The notes under the pieces were generated by a model. That model was not told the DNA's origin and searched no databases. It saw only the letters and a list, made by a program, of their open reading frames with translations. The position numbers were made by a program, and so were the translations under genes. A stretch of 64,000 nucleotides of DNA from positions 1,054,001 to 1,118,000 of the forward strand of contig NZ_JBHRSK010000004.1 in assembly GCF_042643245.1 (NCBI RefSeq), read 5' to 3'. This document shows positions 43,649 through 52,444 of the stretch, piece after piece (position 1 is the stretch's first letter; every line of letters starts with the position of its first letter). The stretch comes from Acidimangrovimonas pyrenivorans. Lineage in GTDB: Bacteria > Pseudomonadota > Alphaproteobacteria > Rhodobacterales > Rhodobacteraceae.

Positions 43649-45262
43649 TCAGAGCGCAGGCAGATCCACGCGGACCTCCGTCCCTGCCTTGCCATGCGAA
43701 ATCGAGAACTGGCCGTGCAGATCCTCAACTCGTTCGGCCATGATCTTCAGACCGTGATGGGCATTGGCGCCAGTATCCTTGAGCGCCGGATCGCGAAAGG
43801 TGCCGTCATCCAGAATCTTCAGGACGCGCCGGCCGCCGACGGTTTCAAGCGAAACGTCGATCGTCCGGGCCCTGCCGTGACGGGCGGCATTGCCGACCGC
43901 TTCCTGCAGGACCCGCCCGAGTTGCCAGGTCGCCTCGGGATCAAGGGCGACCTCGCCCGCCCGGAACTCGAGGGTGACCCCGTAGCGTTCGCAGGTGGTT
44001 TTGGCGAACCGCTCGAGGAAGGCTGCGGCCGTCTCGTTCGGGTCGGGCTTCTGGCGGAAACCGTCGACTGCCAGCCGGGTCGCCTCGTAGGCGTCGAGAG
44101 CAGCCTCGCGCAACTGATGGCAGCGCTCGGCCGCGCTCGACCTGCCCTCCGTGATCAGGGATTCGAGATGTCCCAGTTGCATGTGAACGGACGCGATCGA
44201 CTGGCAGACATCGTCATGCAGTTCCCGCGCGACGCGACGGCGCTCGGACCACAGGATCTGCTGATAGCCATCGACGACGCGCGTCAGCGTCGCGCTGTGA
44301 CCGGCGATCATCTGAACGAGGGGCGGATCCAGCGCGGCGGTGTCGATCTTGCCGGCATCGGACCTCTGCAGAACCAGGACGCCATCCTGCGTCCCCTTGA
44401 TGCAGACGGTCGCGCCGTCATCCAGCGCCCACAGGCCAACAGGTCCTTGGAACTCCTCGGACCTCACCGGGTGCGTCTCTCCGTAATCGGCCCGCAACTC
44501 CCATTTCCCTGCCCTGCGCAGATAGAGGCTCGCCCCGTCGGCCTGGGCGGCGTCGCACATGACTTCGAGCAGCCGGTGGGTCTGGCGCGGACCCTCAACG
44601 CCCGGCAGGCCCTCGTCGACGGCGTCAAGAGCCGAAAGGGCGTTGGCCTCGACATGCCTGAGGCGCCAGCGCAGCCTCAGCTCGGAGATCAGGATCGACA
44701 GGGTGGTCTCGTCGTAGCTGTCCCAGTCCTCCGTCGAGACGGCGATCTCCCCCAGATCCGCGCTACCTTCGCGCACGGGAAAGACCCTCTCCGACCCCGA
44801 TCCTGTCTTCCCCGCGCCGGGCTTCTCGACGACAACTTCGACCGGCGCGGTATCCGGGGCGGCCCAGCTCAGACGCAACCGATTGGCCCTGAGCGCTTCC
44901 CTCGACAGATCGGCCAGCGGTTTGACCACCGCCGACACGGAAGGCCCCGCGGCGAGCAGACGGACGGCACTGCTCAGTGCATCGTGCTGGCGGTTCTTCC
45001 GCGCCAGATCCTCCGCGGTGCGGCGCAGTTCGACATTCGCGGCCTCGAGCGTGCGCGCGCGGCGCTCGAGGGCGCGCAGGAAGAACGCCGTGAGTGTCGG
45101 CACGATGGCCGCGTGCATCACGATGATCATCGTCAACCGCTGGGAAGCGGTGTGGTTGAGCAGCAAGATGTGCGGCGTCAGACCGAAGACCGCGGAGAAG
45201 GCGATCGCAGGCCATCGGACGGCTTTCAGAAAACCGGATGAGGCTGTGTCGGTCGTGGGCAT
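43649..45262 (-). CDS. NarX-like sensor histidine kinase (HisKA_3)
   Basis: 537 residues from the ATG at 45262, preceded by GGGAGGGA. Membrane helices lie in the first 75 residues, then a coiled-coil and a GAF-like region, the H-box RRVARELHDDVCQSIASVHMQL and the ATPase N-box LQEAVGNAARHGRA. Partner of the NarL-type regulator downstream. The signal is not evident. It diverges from the oxidase operon. Confidence 0.9.
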   Translation of the reverse strand: MPTTDTASSGFLKAVRWPAIAFSAVFGLTPHILLLNHTASQRLTMIIVMHAAIVPTLTAFFLRALERRARTLEAANVELRRTAEDLARKNRQHDALSSAVRLLAAGPSVSAVVKPLADLSREALRANRLRLSWAAPDTAPVEVVVEKPGAGKTGSGSERVFPVREGSADLGEIAVSTEDWDSYDETTLSILISELRLRWRLRHVEANALSALDAVDEGLPGVEGPRQTHRLLEVMCDAAQADGASLYLRRAGKWELRADYGETHPVRSEEFQGPVGLWALDDGATVCIKGTQDGVLVLQRSDAGKIDTAALDPPLVQMIAGHSATLTRVVDGYQQILWSERRRVARELHDDVCQSIASVHMQLGHLESLITEGRSSAAERCHQLREAALDAYEATRLAVDGFRQKPDPNETAAAFLERFAKTTCERYGVTLEFRAGEVALDPEATWQLGRVLQEAVGNAARHGRARTIDVSLETVGGRRVLKILDDGTFRDPALKDTGANAHHGLKIMAERVEDLHGQFSISHGKAGTEVRVDLPAL

Positions 45263-45400
45263 GTTGTCCCTCCCTGGCCTGATCTGGTGGGCGGCCTGTC
45301 GTCCAAACCGGGGACAGGTGTCCTCCATCGCGCGGCTATTCGGCGGCAAACTGCCGACTATCCTCCCCTGAAATCACCAGCGAAAGGGGGAGGTCGCAAG

Positions 45401-46033
45401 GTGAACGACAAGATTACCAAAGAGGCAAGAGGCGTGAGCGGCCGTTCGGTGCTGACGGGAGCGGTGGTCCTGCTGCTGCTTGCCGGTGGCATGGTGGCAT
45501 GGGGCCGGAACGCTCAGCCTGCGAACCAGACGCGCTTCAGGATCCACATGCTCGACTACGCATTCAAGCCTGCGCACATGGTCTGGCATGTGGGCCAGAC
45601 CGTGACGGTCACCCTCGTCGACGATTCCGACTCGCACCCCGGCAAGGCTCATGAATGGATGGTCGGGCGCGGGCCGAACCTGAAACAGACGGTCTTCGGG
45701 CCCCGTCACGTCGACGGGTTCCATGTGCCCTTCTTCAAGGGCGTGGACGTCAAGGTGGTCAGTGGCCACGACCTGGTCATGTTCATGGGCGGCGCCGCGC
45801 ATCTGAGTGGCGAACCCGTCAAGGACGTGCTGCGCAAGGGGCCGATGGGTCCGATGGAAGAGATGTCGGGCTTCATGCCTCTGCTCGACGGCAAGGGGCG
45901 GCTGACGATCTCGTTCAAGGTTCCCGACAAACCGGGGACATGGATCTATGGCTGCTTCCAGCAGTCGGGCCAGCATTTCACAAACGGCATGCGCGGCACG
46001 ATCGACGTCGTCGAAGACAAGCCGAAAGCTTGA
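45401..46033 (+). CDS. Membrane-anchored cupredoxin, first gene of the oxidase operon
   Basis: 210 residues from a GTG start at 45401 with GGGGGAGG upstream. One N-terminal membrane anchor (SVLTGAVVLLLLAGGMVAWG) followed by a cupredoxin domain with DYAFKPAHMVWHVGQTVTVTL, a His in KAHEWMVG, and the copper loop YGCFQQSGQHFTNGM (Cys, His, Met). Probably passes electrons to the oxidase encoded by the next genes, 13 bases downstream. Confidence 0.85.
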   Translation: MNDKITKEARGVSGRSVLTGAVVLLLLAGGMVAWGRNAQPANQTRFRIHMLDYAFKPAHMVWHVGQTVTVTLVDDSDSHPGKAHEWMVGRGPNLKQTVFGPRHVDGFHVPFFKGVDVKVVSGHDLVMFMGGAAHLSGEPVKDVLRKGPMGPMEEMSGFMPLLDGKGRLTISFKVPDKPGTWIYGCFQQSGQHFTNGMRGTIDVVEDKPKA

Positions 46034-46046
46034 GGGAGCACGGGCG

Positions 46047-47141
46047 ATGGACCGCGAAACACGCAATCATATCCTCTGGCTCAGTGCGCTCTGGGTCGTG
46101 TTCAGCGCGCTCGGCGAATGGCTGGTGCAGGTGGCGGTGGAACACTGGCCCCTGATCGCCTCGACCCAGGGGGCCGTCACCGGCGAGGCGATCTTCTTCC
46201 TGATGCGCGCGACGGTGCCGGTCTTCGTGATCGTCGCGCTGATCATCGGCTATTCCATGATCCGCTTTCGCGTGCCTCAGGATGACACGCAGCCGGCCGA
46301 AGCGCAGTTTGCGACCAACGGCCTATTCATTGCCGGCTGGGTCGGGCTGAGCGTGATCCTGAACGTGATCTTCATCATCTACCCGGGCATCTACGGTCTT
46401 GAAACGCTGTGGTCGACCGCGCGGGCGGCAACCGCCGGCAATGCCCTGACCGTTGATGTCACTGCCAAACAATGGGAGTGGGATTTCAGTTATCCCGACC
46501 AGAAGATCGAGACCACCGACAAGCTGGTGGTTCCAGTCGATCGCCCGATCCATTTCATCCTCAAGTCCGACGACGTGATGCATTCCTTCTGGGCGCCCGC
46601 CTGGGGGATCAAGAAGGCGGTGATCCCCGGCGAGACCCGCAACCTCGTGGTGACGCCCACGAAGGTGATGGACACCCTGAACGACCCGACGATGCGCATC
46701 CAGTGCGCCCAAATCTGCGGCGCCGGCCACCCGGTGATGCGCAGCGAGTTGCGCGTGGTTTCAGCGGCTGATTTCGACAAGTGGGTCGCCAAGAAACAGG
46801 ATGCCGCAAAGCAGGATTCCGGCTCCATGAAAGGCATGGACATGGGCGGCATGAACATGGGCGGCAGCGGCTCGGACCAGTCCGGCGGCATGAAGATGCA
46901 GGACAACGGTAGCGGCAGCATGGACATGGGCAGCTCGGACAGCGGCAACGCGGACATGGGCAGCATGAACATGGGCGGGTCCAGCCAGTCAGGCGCCAGG
47001 CAGATGCAGGACCAAAGCGGTGGGAACATGAACATGGATAGCGGAAACTCCGCCTCCGGCAGCATGGACATGTCGACCGACGGCCAGTCCGACAGTGGCA
47101 TGAAGATGCCGAAAAACGACACCAACGGATCCGGGAACTGA
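46047..47141 (+). CDS. coxB: Cytochrome c oxidase subunit II with methionine-rich tail
   Basis: 364 residues. Two membrane helices in the first 120 residues, then the CuA domain: H179 in MHSFWAPAWG and CAQICGAGHPVM with C220, C224, H228 and M231. The usual CxE(L)C glutamate is a Gln (Q222). From about residue 250 to the end runs a hydrophilic tail with repeats such as MDMGGMNMGG, MDMGSSDSG and MNMDSG, probably a copper-binding extension facing the periplasm. GAGGGAGCACGGGCG precedes the ATG. Confidence 0.92.
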   Translation: MDRETRNHILWLSALWVVFSALGEWLVQVAVEHWPLIASTQGAVTGEAIFFLMRATVPVFVIVALIIGYSMIRFRVPQDDTQPAEAQFATNGLFIAGWVGLSVILNVIFIIYPGIYGLETLWSTARAATAGNALTVDVTAKQWEWDFSYPDQKIETTDKLVVPVDRPIHFILKSDDVMHSFWAPAWGIKKAVIPGETRNLVVTPTKVMDTLNDPTMRIQCAQICGAGHPVMRSELRVVSAADFDKWVAKKQDAAKQDSGSMKGMDMGGMNMGGSGSDQSGGMKMQDNGSGSMDMGSSDSGNADMGSMNMGGSSQSGARQMQDQSGGNMNMDSGNSASGSMDMSTDGQSDSGMKMPKNDTNGSGN

Positions 47142-47168
47142 TCCGCGGACAGCGAGAGGAGGATGCCG

Positions 47169-48998
47169 ATGAGCGATCATTCCGGCATGATGGACACTGG
47201 CACGGCGCGCCACGGCTGGCTTCACCACGCCGCGCCGATGCTGCGGGCGGTCCTATGGGCGGCTATCGGGTGCCTCGGCGCCGACTGGATCGTCGCGCTG
47301 TTGCTGAACGACCGGCTGGCAGGCGAATGGCCCGTGGTCGCGGCCTTCTTCGCGGGCTCGGCGGGCTGGATTCTCGGGGGTGGCGCGCTGGAGGCCTGCG
47401 TCCGGCCCTGGTTCGGCGATGCCCCGGCCTGGGACGAAGGCGAAGGCATCGGGCGGTTCCTGCGCTTCCACACCGATCACAAGATCATCGGGATGCAATA
47501 CCAGGTCACGGCGATCCTGACCTTCCTCGCCGCGGGCATGGCGGCGATGATGATGCGGCTCGAACTGCTGACGCCGAACCTCGACGTGTTCCAGACCTCG
47601 CAGGCCTATAACGAGGCCTTTGGCGTGCATGGCAGCCTGATGCTCTTCGCGGTGTCGGTCGTGGCCATCGTGGGCGGCTTCGGCAACTACTTCGTGCCGG
47701 TGATGGTTGGCGCCGACGACATGACCTACCCGCGCCTCAACGGGCTGAGTTGGTGGTTCCTCGTGCCGGGCGTGATGGCAATCCTGCTGAGCCCCCTCGC
47801 CGGCGGCTTCCAGACCGGCTGGACCGGATATTCCCCGCTCGCGGCCGAGGATGCGGTGGGACAGGATCTCTACTACCTCGGGATCTTCGCGCTGGGGCTG
47901 TCGTCTCTGTTCACCGCGATCAACGTAATCTCGACCACGCTCTACATGCGCGCCCCGGGGCTGACCATCGGGCGGTTGCCGATGTTCGTCTGGGGCATGT
48001 TCGTGACCTCGGTGCTGAACCTGCTGTGGGTGCCGGTGATCGGGACCGGGATGATCTTCGGCCTCGCCGACCGCACCCTTGGCACGCATTTCTTCGACAG
48101 CCAGGGCTTGCCAGTGCTGTGGCAGGATCTGTTCTGGCTGTTCGGCCACCCGGAGGTCTACATCATCATGCTGCCCGCCTGGGGGCTGTGGCTGGAAATC
48201 ATCCCCGTCTTCTCGCGCAAGCGGCTGTTCGGCTACGGCTGGGCGGTGGCCGGGATGATCGGCGTCACGGTGCTGTCGAGCTACGTCTGGACACACCACA
48301 TGTTCACCACCGTGTCGGACAGCCGGCTGGTGCCGTTCATGACCACGACCGAGCTGATCTCGATCCCTACCGGCTTCATGTATATCGCCGCGCTGGGGAC
48401 GCTGTGGAAAGGCAGGCTGCGGCTGCGCACGCCGATGCTGCTGGCCCTGATGAGCGTGTTCAACTTCCTCATCGGCGGCTTCACCGGGGTGTTCCTGTCC
48501 GACGTGCCGGCCGATTTCCAGCTGCACAACACCTATTTCGTGGTGGCCCACTTCCACTACACGATCATCGGCGGCATGGTCTTCGCCTGGCTTGCCGGCC
48601 TCTACTACTGGTTCCCGAAATACTCGGGCCGGATGTATAACGAGGGCTGGGGCAAGCTGTCGGCCTGGCTGGTGTTCTTCGGCTTCAACTTCTCTTTCCT
48701 GGGAATGTTCGTGGCCGGGTTTGACGGAATGAACCGCCGCGTCGCGGAATACATGCCCTACCTCGGCGGCATCAACGAATGGATCTCGATCTGGGCCTTC
48801 CTGCTGGGCCTCGCCTTCGGGATCGCCCTTCTGAACCTGCTGGTCAGCGCGATCAGTGGCGAGCGGGCGGGCGACAACCCGTGGGGCGGCAAGACGCTGG
48901 AATGGCAGACCAGTTCGCCGCCTCCGCACGGCAACTTCGCGCGCGAACCCGTCGTGACGGATCATTTCTACAACTACGGCGCGGGAGACCGGACATGA
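47169..48998 (+). CDS. coxA: Haem-copper oxidase subunit I, divergent
   Basis: 609 residues, at least 12 membrane helices. Copper-B and haem ligands are visible: HGSLML (haem His), HPEVY with H327 and cross-link Tyr Y331, WTHHMF with H376/H377 and HNTYFVVAHFHY. The helix carrying the K-channel Lys in A-type enzymes (PTGxK) reads PTGFM, with Met404. The PAFGxxSH segment reads PAWGLWLEII. An extra N-terminal region of about 100 residues with two hydrophobic stretches precedes the core. The start at 47169 fits AGGAGG better than 47163. Confidence 0.93.
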   Translation: MSDHSGMMDTGTARHGWLHHAAPMLRAVLWAAIGCLGADWIVALLLNDRLAGEWPVVAAFFAGSAGWILGGGALEACVRPWFGDAPAWDEGEGIGRFLRFHTDHKIIGMQYQVTAILTFLAAGMAAMMMRLELLTPNLDVFQTSQAYNEAFGVHGSLMLFAVSVVAIVGGFGNYFVPVMVGADDMTYPRLNGLSWWFLVPGVMAILLSPLAGGFQTGWTGYSPLAAEDAVGQDLYYLGIFALGLSSLFTAINVISTTLYMRAPGLTIGRLPMFVWGMFVTSVLNLLWVPVIGTGMIFGLADRTLGTHFFDSQGLPVLWQDLFWLFGHPEVYIIMLPAWGLWLEIIPVFSRKRLFGYGWAVAGMIGVTVLSSYVWTHHMFTTVSDSRLVPFMTTTELISIPTGFMYIAALGTLWKGRLRLRTPMLLALMSVFNFLIGGFTGVFLSDVPADFQLHNTYFVVAHFHYTIIGGMVFAWLAGLYYWFPKYSGRMYNEGWGKLSAWLVFFGFNFSFLGMFVAGFDGMNRRVAEYMPYLGGINEWISIWAFLLGLAFGIALLNLLVSAISGERAGDNPWGGKTLEWQTSSPPPHGNFAREPVVTDHFYNYGAGDRT

Positions 48999-49552
48999 GC
49001 ACTGCAACCGTCAACGCCCCGGCGGATCTGAGCGACCGCCAGCGCCGGATGTATCGGGGGTCCTTCTTCCTCGTCATCCTCGGCGAGGCGATGATCTTCA
49101 TCACCCTGTTCTCTACACGCTTCCTGCTGGCGGGCACCGGGCACCCCGACACGGCGAACGGCACGCTGGGGCTGGCGGTGACAATCGTCTTGCTGATCAG
49201 TCTCGCCCCGCTCGCCACAGGTCTTGGCCGGGTGCAGCGCGGCGCAAGCGGCGCCGGCTGGCTTTGGCTCTCGGTGTTGCTCGGGCTCTGTGCACTGGCC
49301 GTCATCGTCTACGACTGGTCGACGCTCGCGTTGGCGGTCGGAAGCCGCTACGGCGAGAACTACGTCCTGAGCACCGGCTACCACGCCCTGCACATCGTGC
49401 TGGGGCTGGTCGGGCTGGCGGTGGTCGCTGGCGCCGACGGTCGCGGCAGCTTCAGTAAGGGCAATCACTGGCAGGTCGAGGCGGCAGCCATGTTCTGGAC
49501 CTTCGTCGTGCTGACCTGGCTGATGCTCTACGCCGTCTTCTTCATCTACTGA
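48995..49552 (+). CDS. Haem-copper oxidase subunit III
   Basis: 185 residues, five membrane helices. YRGSFFLVILGEAMIFITLFSTRFL, GYHALHIVLGLVGL and HWQVEAAAMFWTFVVLTWLMLYAVFFIY fit the COX3 family in its short form. ATGA overlap with subunit I. Confidence 0.88.
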   Translation: MSTATVNAPADLSDRQRRMYRGSFFLVILGEAMIFITLFSTRFLLAGTGHPDTANGTLGLAVTIVLLISLAPLATGLGRVQRGASGAGWLWLSVLLGLCALAVIVYDWSTLALAVGSRYGENYVLSTGYHALHIVLGLVGLAVVAGADGRGSFSKGNHWQVEAAAMFWTFVVLTWLMLYAVFFIY

Positions 49553-49565
49553 ACGGAGGCCCGAG

Positions 49566-49742
49566 ATGTTCACCCTCAATGTCCCCCAAAGCCCCGGCGA
49601 ACCGATCCTATGGTGGCTGTTCTGGTTCGCGGTCTCGGTGGTCGTCTACACGCTGCTGGTCGTCTGGTTCTGGCGCGCGCTGAAACGCGAGACACGCGAT
49701 GTCCCCGAGCCGGGCGAGCGCAGCGAAGAGGCTGCGGAATGA
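49566..49742 (+). CDS. 58-residue single-span membrane protein of the oxidase operon
   Basis: MFTLNVPQSPGEP, then a membrane helix (ILWWLFWFAVSVVVYTLLVVW), then a charged tail ending GERSEEAAE. ATG at 49566 has GGAGGCCCGAG upstream; the stop overlaps the ctaB start by four bases (ATGA). By size, shape and position it resembles small oxidase subunits such as CcoQ/COX IV; exact role unknown. Confidence 0.8.
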   Translation: MFTLNVPQSPGEPILWWLFWFAVSVVVYTLLVVWFWRALKRETRDVPEPGERSEEAAE

Positions 49743-50686
49743 CCCGCACGGCCCAGACCGTAACGGCGACCACCGCGGTGCCCGCCCCAACCGGCGGGCT
49801 GGTGAGGGCCTACCTGGAGCTGTGCAAGCCAAAGGTCGTCGCCGTGATGATCTTCACCGCGCTGGTGGGCGAGCTTCTGGCAGACCCGCTGGGCCTGCCG
49901 GTCAAGGCGCTGCTTTTCGGCAATCTCGGCATCGCGATGGCGGCGGGGTCCGCGGCGGCGATCAACCACCTGATCGACCGAAGGATCGACGCGCGCATGG
50001 CCCGCACCCGGCGCCGCCCGATCCCGACCGGCGTCATTCCCACAGGCCACGCCCTTGCCTTCGCGCTTGTCCTCGGAACCGCGGGGCTGACCCTGCTCTA
50101 CACCCTCGTCAACCCGCTGACCGCCGGGCTGACCTTCGCCTCGCTGATCGGCTATGCCGTGGTCTACACCGGCTTCCTCAAGCGCGCGACGTCGCAGAAC
50201 ATCGTCATCGGCGGCCTTGCCGGGGCGGCCCCGCCGCTTCTGGGCTGGACTGCCGTGACGGACCAGATCGAGGCGCTGCCGGTTCTTCTGGTGATGATCG
50301 TCTTCGTCTGGACACCCCCGCATTTCTGGCCTCTCGCGATCCATAGGGTCGAGGATTATCGCCGCGCCGACGTGCCGATGCTACCGGTGACCCACGGCGA
50401 GGCCCACACCCGCTGGCAGGTGCTGTTCTACACGGCCCTGCTGGTCGCGGTGACGCTGGTGCCCGCGCTGATGGGGCTGACCGGTTTCATCTACCCGGCG
50501 GCGGCGCTGACGCTGGGCGGCATGTTCCTGTGGTATTCGGGGTCGATGCTGGTCTCGTCCGATGCAAGCTGGCCGATGCGCACCTTCCGCTTCTCGATCA
50601 TCTACATCCTGCTGCTGTTCGGCGCCTTCCTCGCCGACAGCTATGTCTCGGCGTTGCTGGGCCAGGGGAACGTCACGTTTCGGTGA
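49739..50686 (+). CDS. ctaB: Protoheme IX farnesyltransferase (haem O synthase)
   Basis: 315 residues, UbiA-type prenyltransferase. The catalytic NHLIDRRIDARMARTRRRP has the N/DxxxD pattern, and LPVTHGEAHTRWQ the second motif. Makes haem O from haem B; presence in the operon implies that the oxidase carries haem O or A. No haem A synthase is seen in the window. ATGA overlap with the small membrane protein. Confidence 0.94.
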   Translation: MTRTAQTVTATTAVPAPTGGLVRAYLELCKPKVVAVMIFTALVGELLADPLGLPVKALLFGNLGIAMAAGSAAAINHLIDRRIDARMARTRRRPIPTGVIPTGHALAFALVLGTAGLTLLYTLVNPLTAGLTFASLIGYAVVYTGFLKRATSQNIVIGGLAGAAPPLLGWTAVTDQIEALPVLLVMIVFVWTPPHFWPLAIHRVEDYRRADVPMLPVTHGEAHTRWQVLFYTALLVAVTLVPALMGLTGFIYPAAALTLGGMFLWYSGSMLVSSDASWPMRTFRFSIIYILLLFGAFLADSYVSALLGQGNVTFR

Positions 50687-50710
50687 GCCCGCCCCTCCCG
50701 CGGCGCGTCG

Positions 50711-50724
50711 TTGATCTCTCTCAA
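50711..50724 (+). promoter_or_regulatory. FNR-type dyad upstream of the SHOCT gene
   Basis: TTGATCTCTCTCAA matches TTGAT-N4-ATCAA except for one base. It is centred about 62 bases upstream of the SHOCT gene. A CRP/FNR-family regulator such as FnrL could bind here. Confidence 0.45.
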
Positions 50725-50779
50725 CGTCTTGAACAAGTGAATGGCGTAGCAAGCCCGCATTGGAACCATGGAGGCGCAC

Positions 50780-51109
50780 ATGACCAGACTTCCTGTCTAC
50801 ACCACCCTTCTTTCGACACTCGCCGCAGGCGCGGCCTGGGCCGACGCGCCCGGTGGCGGCTACGGCGGCGGCTATTACGGCCACCCCATGATGTGGGGCG
50901 AGGGTTACGGATTCTTCGGCGTCGGCATGATGGTGATCTTCTGGGGCGTCCTCATCGTCCTTGCCGTCCTTGCCGTGCGCTGGCTGATGGAGCAGCGCGG
51001 CGGGGCGCAGGGCAAGACCGACGCGCTCGACATCCTCAAGGAGCGGCTCGCCAAGGGCGAGATCGACCCCGAGGAATACCAGGCCCGGCGCAAGGCGCTG
51101 GAAGAGTGA
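50780..51109 (+). CDS. SHOCT-domain membrane protein
   Basis: 109 residues from the ATG at 50780, with TGGAGG at the correct distance. Signal-like N terminus, a Gly/Tyr/Met/His-rich stretch (GGGYGGGYYGHPMMWGEGYG), one membrane helix and a C-terminal SHOCT motif (ALDILKERLAKGEIDPEEYQ). Function unknown; frequent beside copper and cytochrome genes. Confidence 0.85.
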   Translation: MTRLPVYTTLLSTLAAGAAWADAPGGGYGGGYYGHPMMWGEGYGFFGVGMMVIFWGVLIVLAVLAVRWLMEQRGGAQGKTDALDILKERLAKGEIDPEEYQARRKALEE

Positions 51110-51210
51110 AAGAGCCGCTCACGCGCGCTTGACCTTCCCGTGAGGGAAACCTTTAGACGGTTTCCCCCGGGCCGACTCGCCGCCCGGGATGTTCGAGAAG
51201 GAGAATCCGC

Positions 51211-51672
51211 GTGAGCAAGCTGTTGCCCTATGTGATCGGGGGCCTCGCCCTCGCCGGTGTCGCCGTCGTTGTGACGAAGGTATTGACGCCGACACCGGCC
51301 GCGTCGGGCCACAACATGGCGATGCCCGACCTGTCGCAGATCGCGCAGGGGGCGCCGATCGTGAAGGTCAAGCTGCCCGCCGAACTGAGCCCCCTCGCTC
51401 AGATGGGCAAAGTGGCTTTCGATGCCAAATGTTCGACCTGCCATGGCGAGAATGCCGCCGGCCGCAACGGCAAGGCGCCGCCACTGGTTCATCCCTACTA
51501 CCGGCCGGGACACCACGCCGACGCGGCCTTCCTGATCGCGGCGCAGGCTGGCGTGCGGGCACACCACTGGCCCTTCGGCAACATGCCCCCGGTCAAGGGG
51601 GTGACGCAGGCCGACGTCAAGGCGATCGTCGCCTATGTCCGCACTCTGCAAGAGGCGAACGGGATCTTCTGA
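51211..51672 (+). CDS. Membrane-anchored c-type cytochrome
   Basis: 153 residues, GTG start with GAAGGAGAA upstream. An N-terminal hydrophobic anchor is followed by a single haem site CSTCHGENAAGRNG; GNMPPVKGVTQADVKAIVAYVR supplies the axial Met. Likely electron carrier for the oxidase. Converges with the Rieske gene. Confidence 0.92.
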   Translation: MSKLLPYVIGGLALAGVAVVVTKVLTPTPAASGHNMAMPDLSQIAQGAPIVKVKLPAELSPLAQMGKVAFDAKCSTCHGENAAGRNGKAPPLVHPYYRPGHHADAAFLIAAQAGVRAHHWPFGNMPPVKGVTQADVKAIVAYVRTLQEANGIF

Positions 51673-51691
51673 CGGATCTGGCAGCCGCGGA

Positions 51692-52246
51692 TTAGCCGAT
51701 GCGCAAGAGCGTATCGGACTCGTATGTGTAGGGCGGCAGGTCGAGGTTGCGCGGTGCGGGACCGGCCCGGATCCGCCCCGCGGTGTCGTATTGCGATCCG
51801 TGGCAGGGGCAGAACCAGCCGTCCCACTTGCCCCTCGGATCGGTCGGCTTCTGCCCCAGCGGGATGCAGCCGAGATGGGTGCAGATGCCGATCTGCACCA
51901 GCCACTCGGGCCGCTGCGCGCGCTGTGCGTCCGTCGCCGGGTCTACCAGATCGGGATTGTGGTCGTCGCGCCGCGCCTCTTCGATCCGCTTCTTCGTCCG
52001 GTGGTCGATGAAGATCGGTTTTCCGTGCCACTTGAGCGTGATGCGCGAGCCGAGCTCGATGCCCGAAAGATCCACCTGGACCACGGAGAGCGCGGTGACA
52101 TCGGCGCTTGGGTTCATACTGTTGATCAGCGGCCAGATCGCTGCGCCGGTCGCGACGGCGCCGACACCGCCGGTCGCGTAGTAGAGAAAGTCGCGTCTTC
52201 CCTTGTTCGGCGTCGGAGGTTTCGACGCGCTGTCACTCGGTGCCAT
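51692..52246 (-). CDS. Rieske iron-sulfur protein (ubiquinol-cytochrome c reductase type)
   Basis: 184 residues from the ATG at 52246 (GGAGGG upstream). Twin-arginine-type N terminus GRRDFLYYATGGVGAVATG with the single membrane helix, then cluster ligands CTHLGC and CPCHGS. Length and layout match the bc1-complex Rieske subunit, but no cytochrome b or c1 gene is next to it. It may replace the normal subunit or serve another complex. Confidence 0.92.
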   Translation of the reverse strand: MAPSDSASKPPTPNKGRRDFLYYATGGVGAVATGAAIWPLINSMNPSADVTALSVVQVDLSGIELGSRITLKWHGKPIFIDHRTKKRIEEARRDDHNPDLVDPATDAQRAQRPEWLVQIGICTHLGCIPLGQKPTDPRGKWDGWFCPCHGSQYDTAGRIRAGPAPRNLDLPPYTYESDTLLRIG

Positions 52247-52444
52247 GACTGGACCCTCCGTGATCCGATCTCTCCTCCAGAGCCTTCCCGGCAATCCGGG
52301 GTGGCCGGGAGAGATAGGCGTTTGGGGGTAAGATGCGCCTTCCCCCAGGGGGCAGGTCAAGCAGGGCCCTTGTCACGAGATCGTGCGCTCCAGACAATCC
52401 GGGATGCACCCGCGCGTTGTCAGATCATCGCCCCTTCGGGGGGT
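52247..52444. other. Intergenic region before the Rieske gene
   Basis: About 200 bases between the stop of the thioredoxin-like gene and the Rieske start. Contains the Rieske ribosome binding site and presumably its promoter. No gene seen. Confidence 0.4.

Noticed and set aside
47253..49007. 584-codon open frame opposite oxidase subunit I
   Set aside because: Antisense to an unmistakable subunit I gene; the translation is rich in His, Arg, Glu and Gln without domain.
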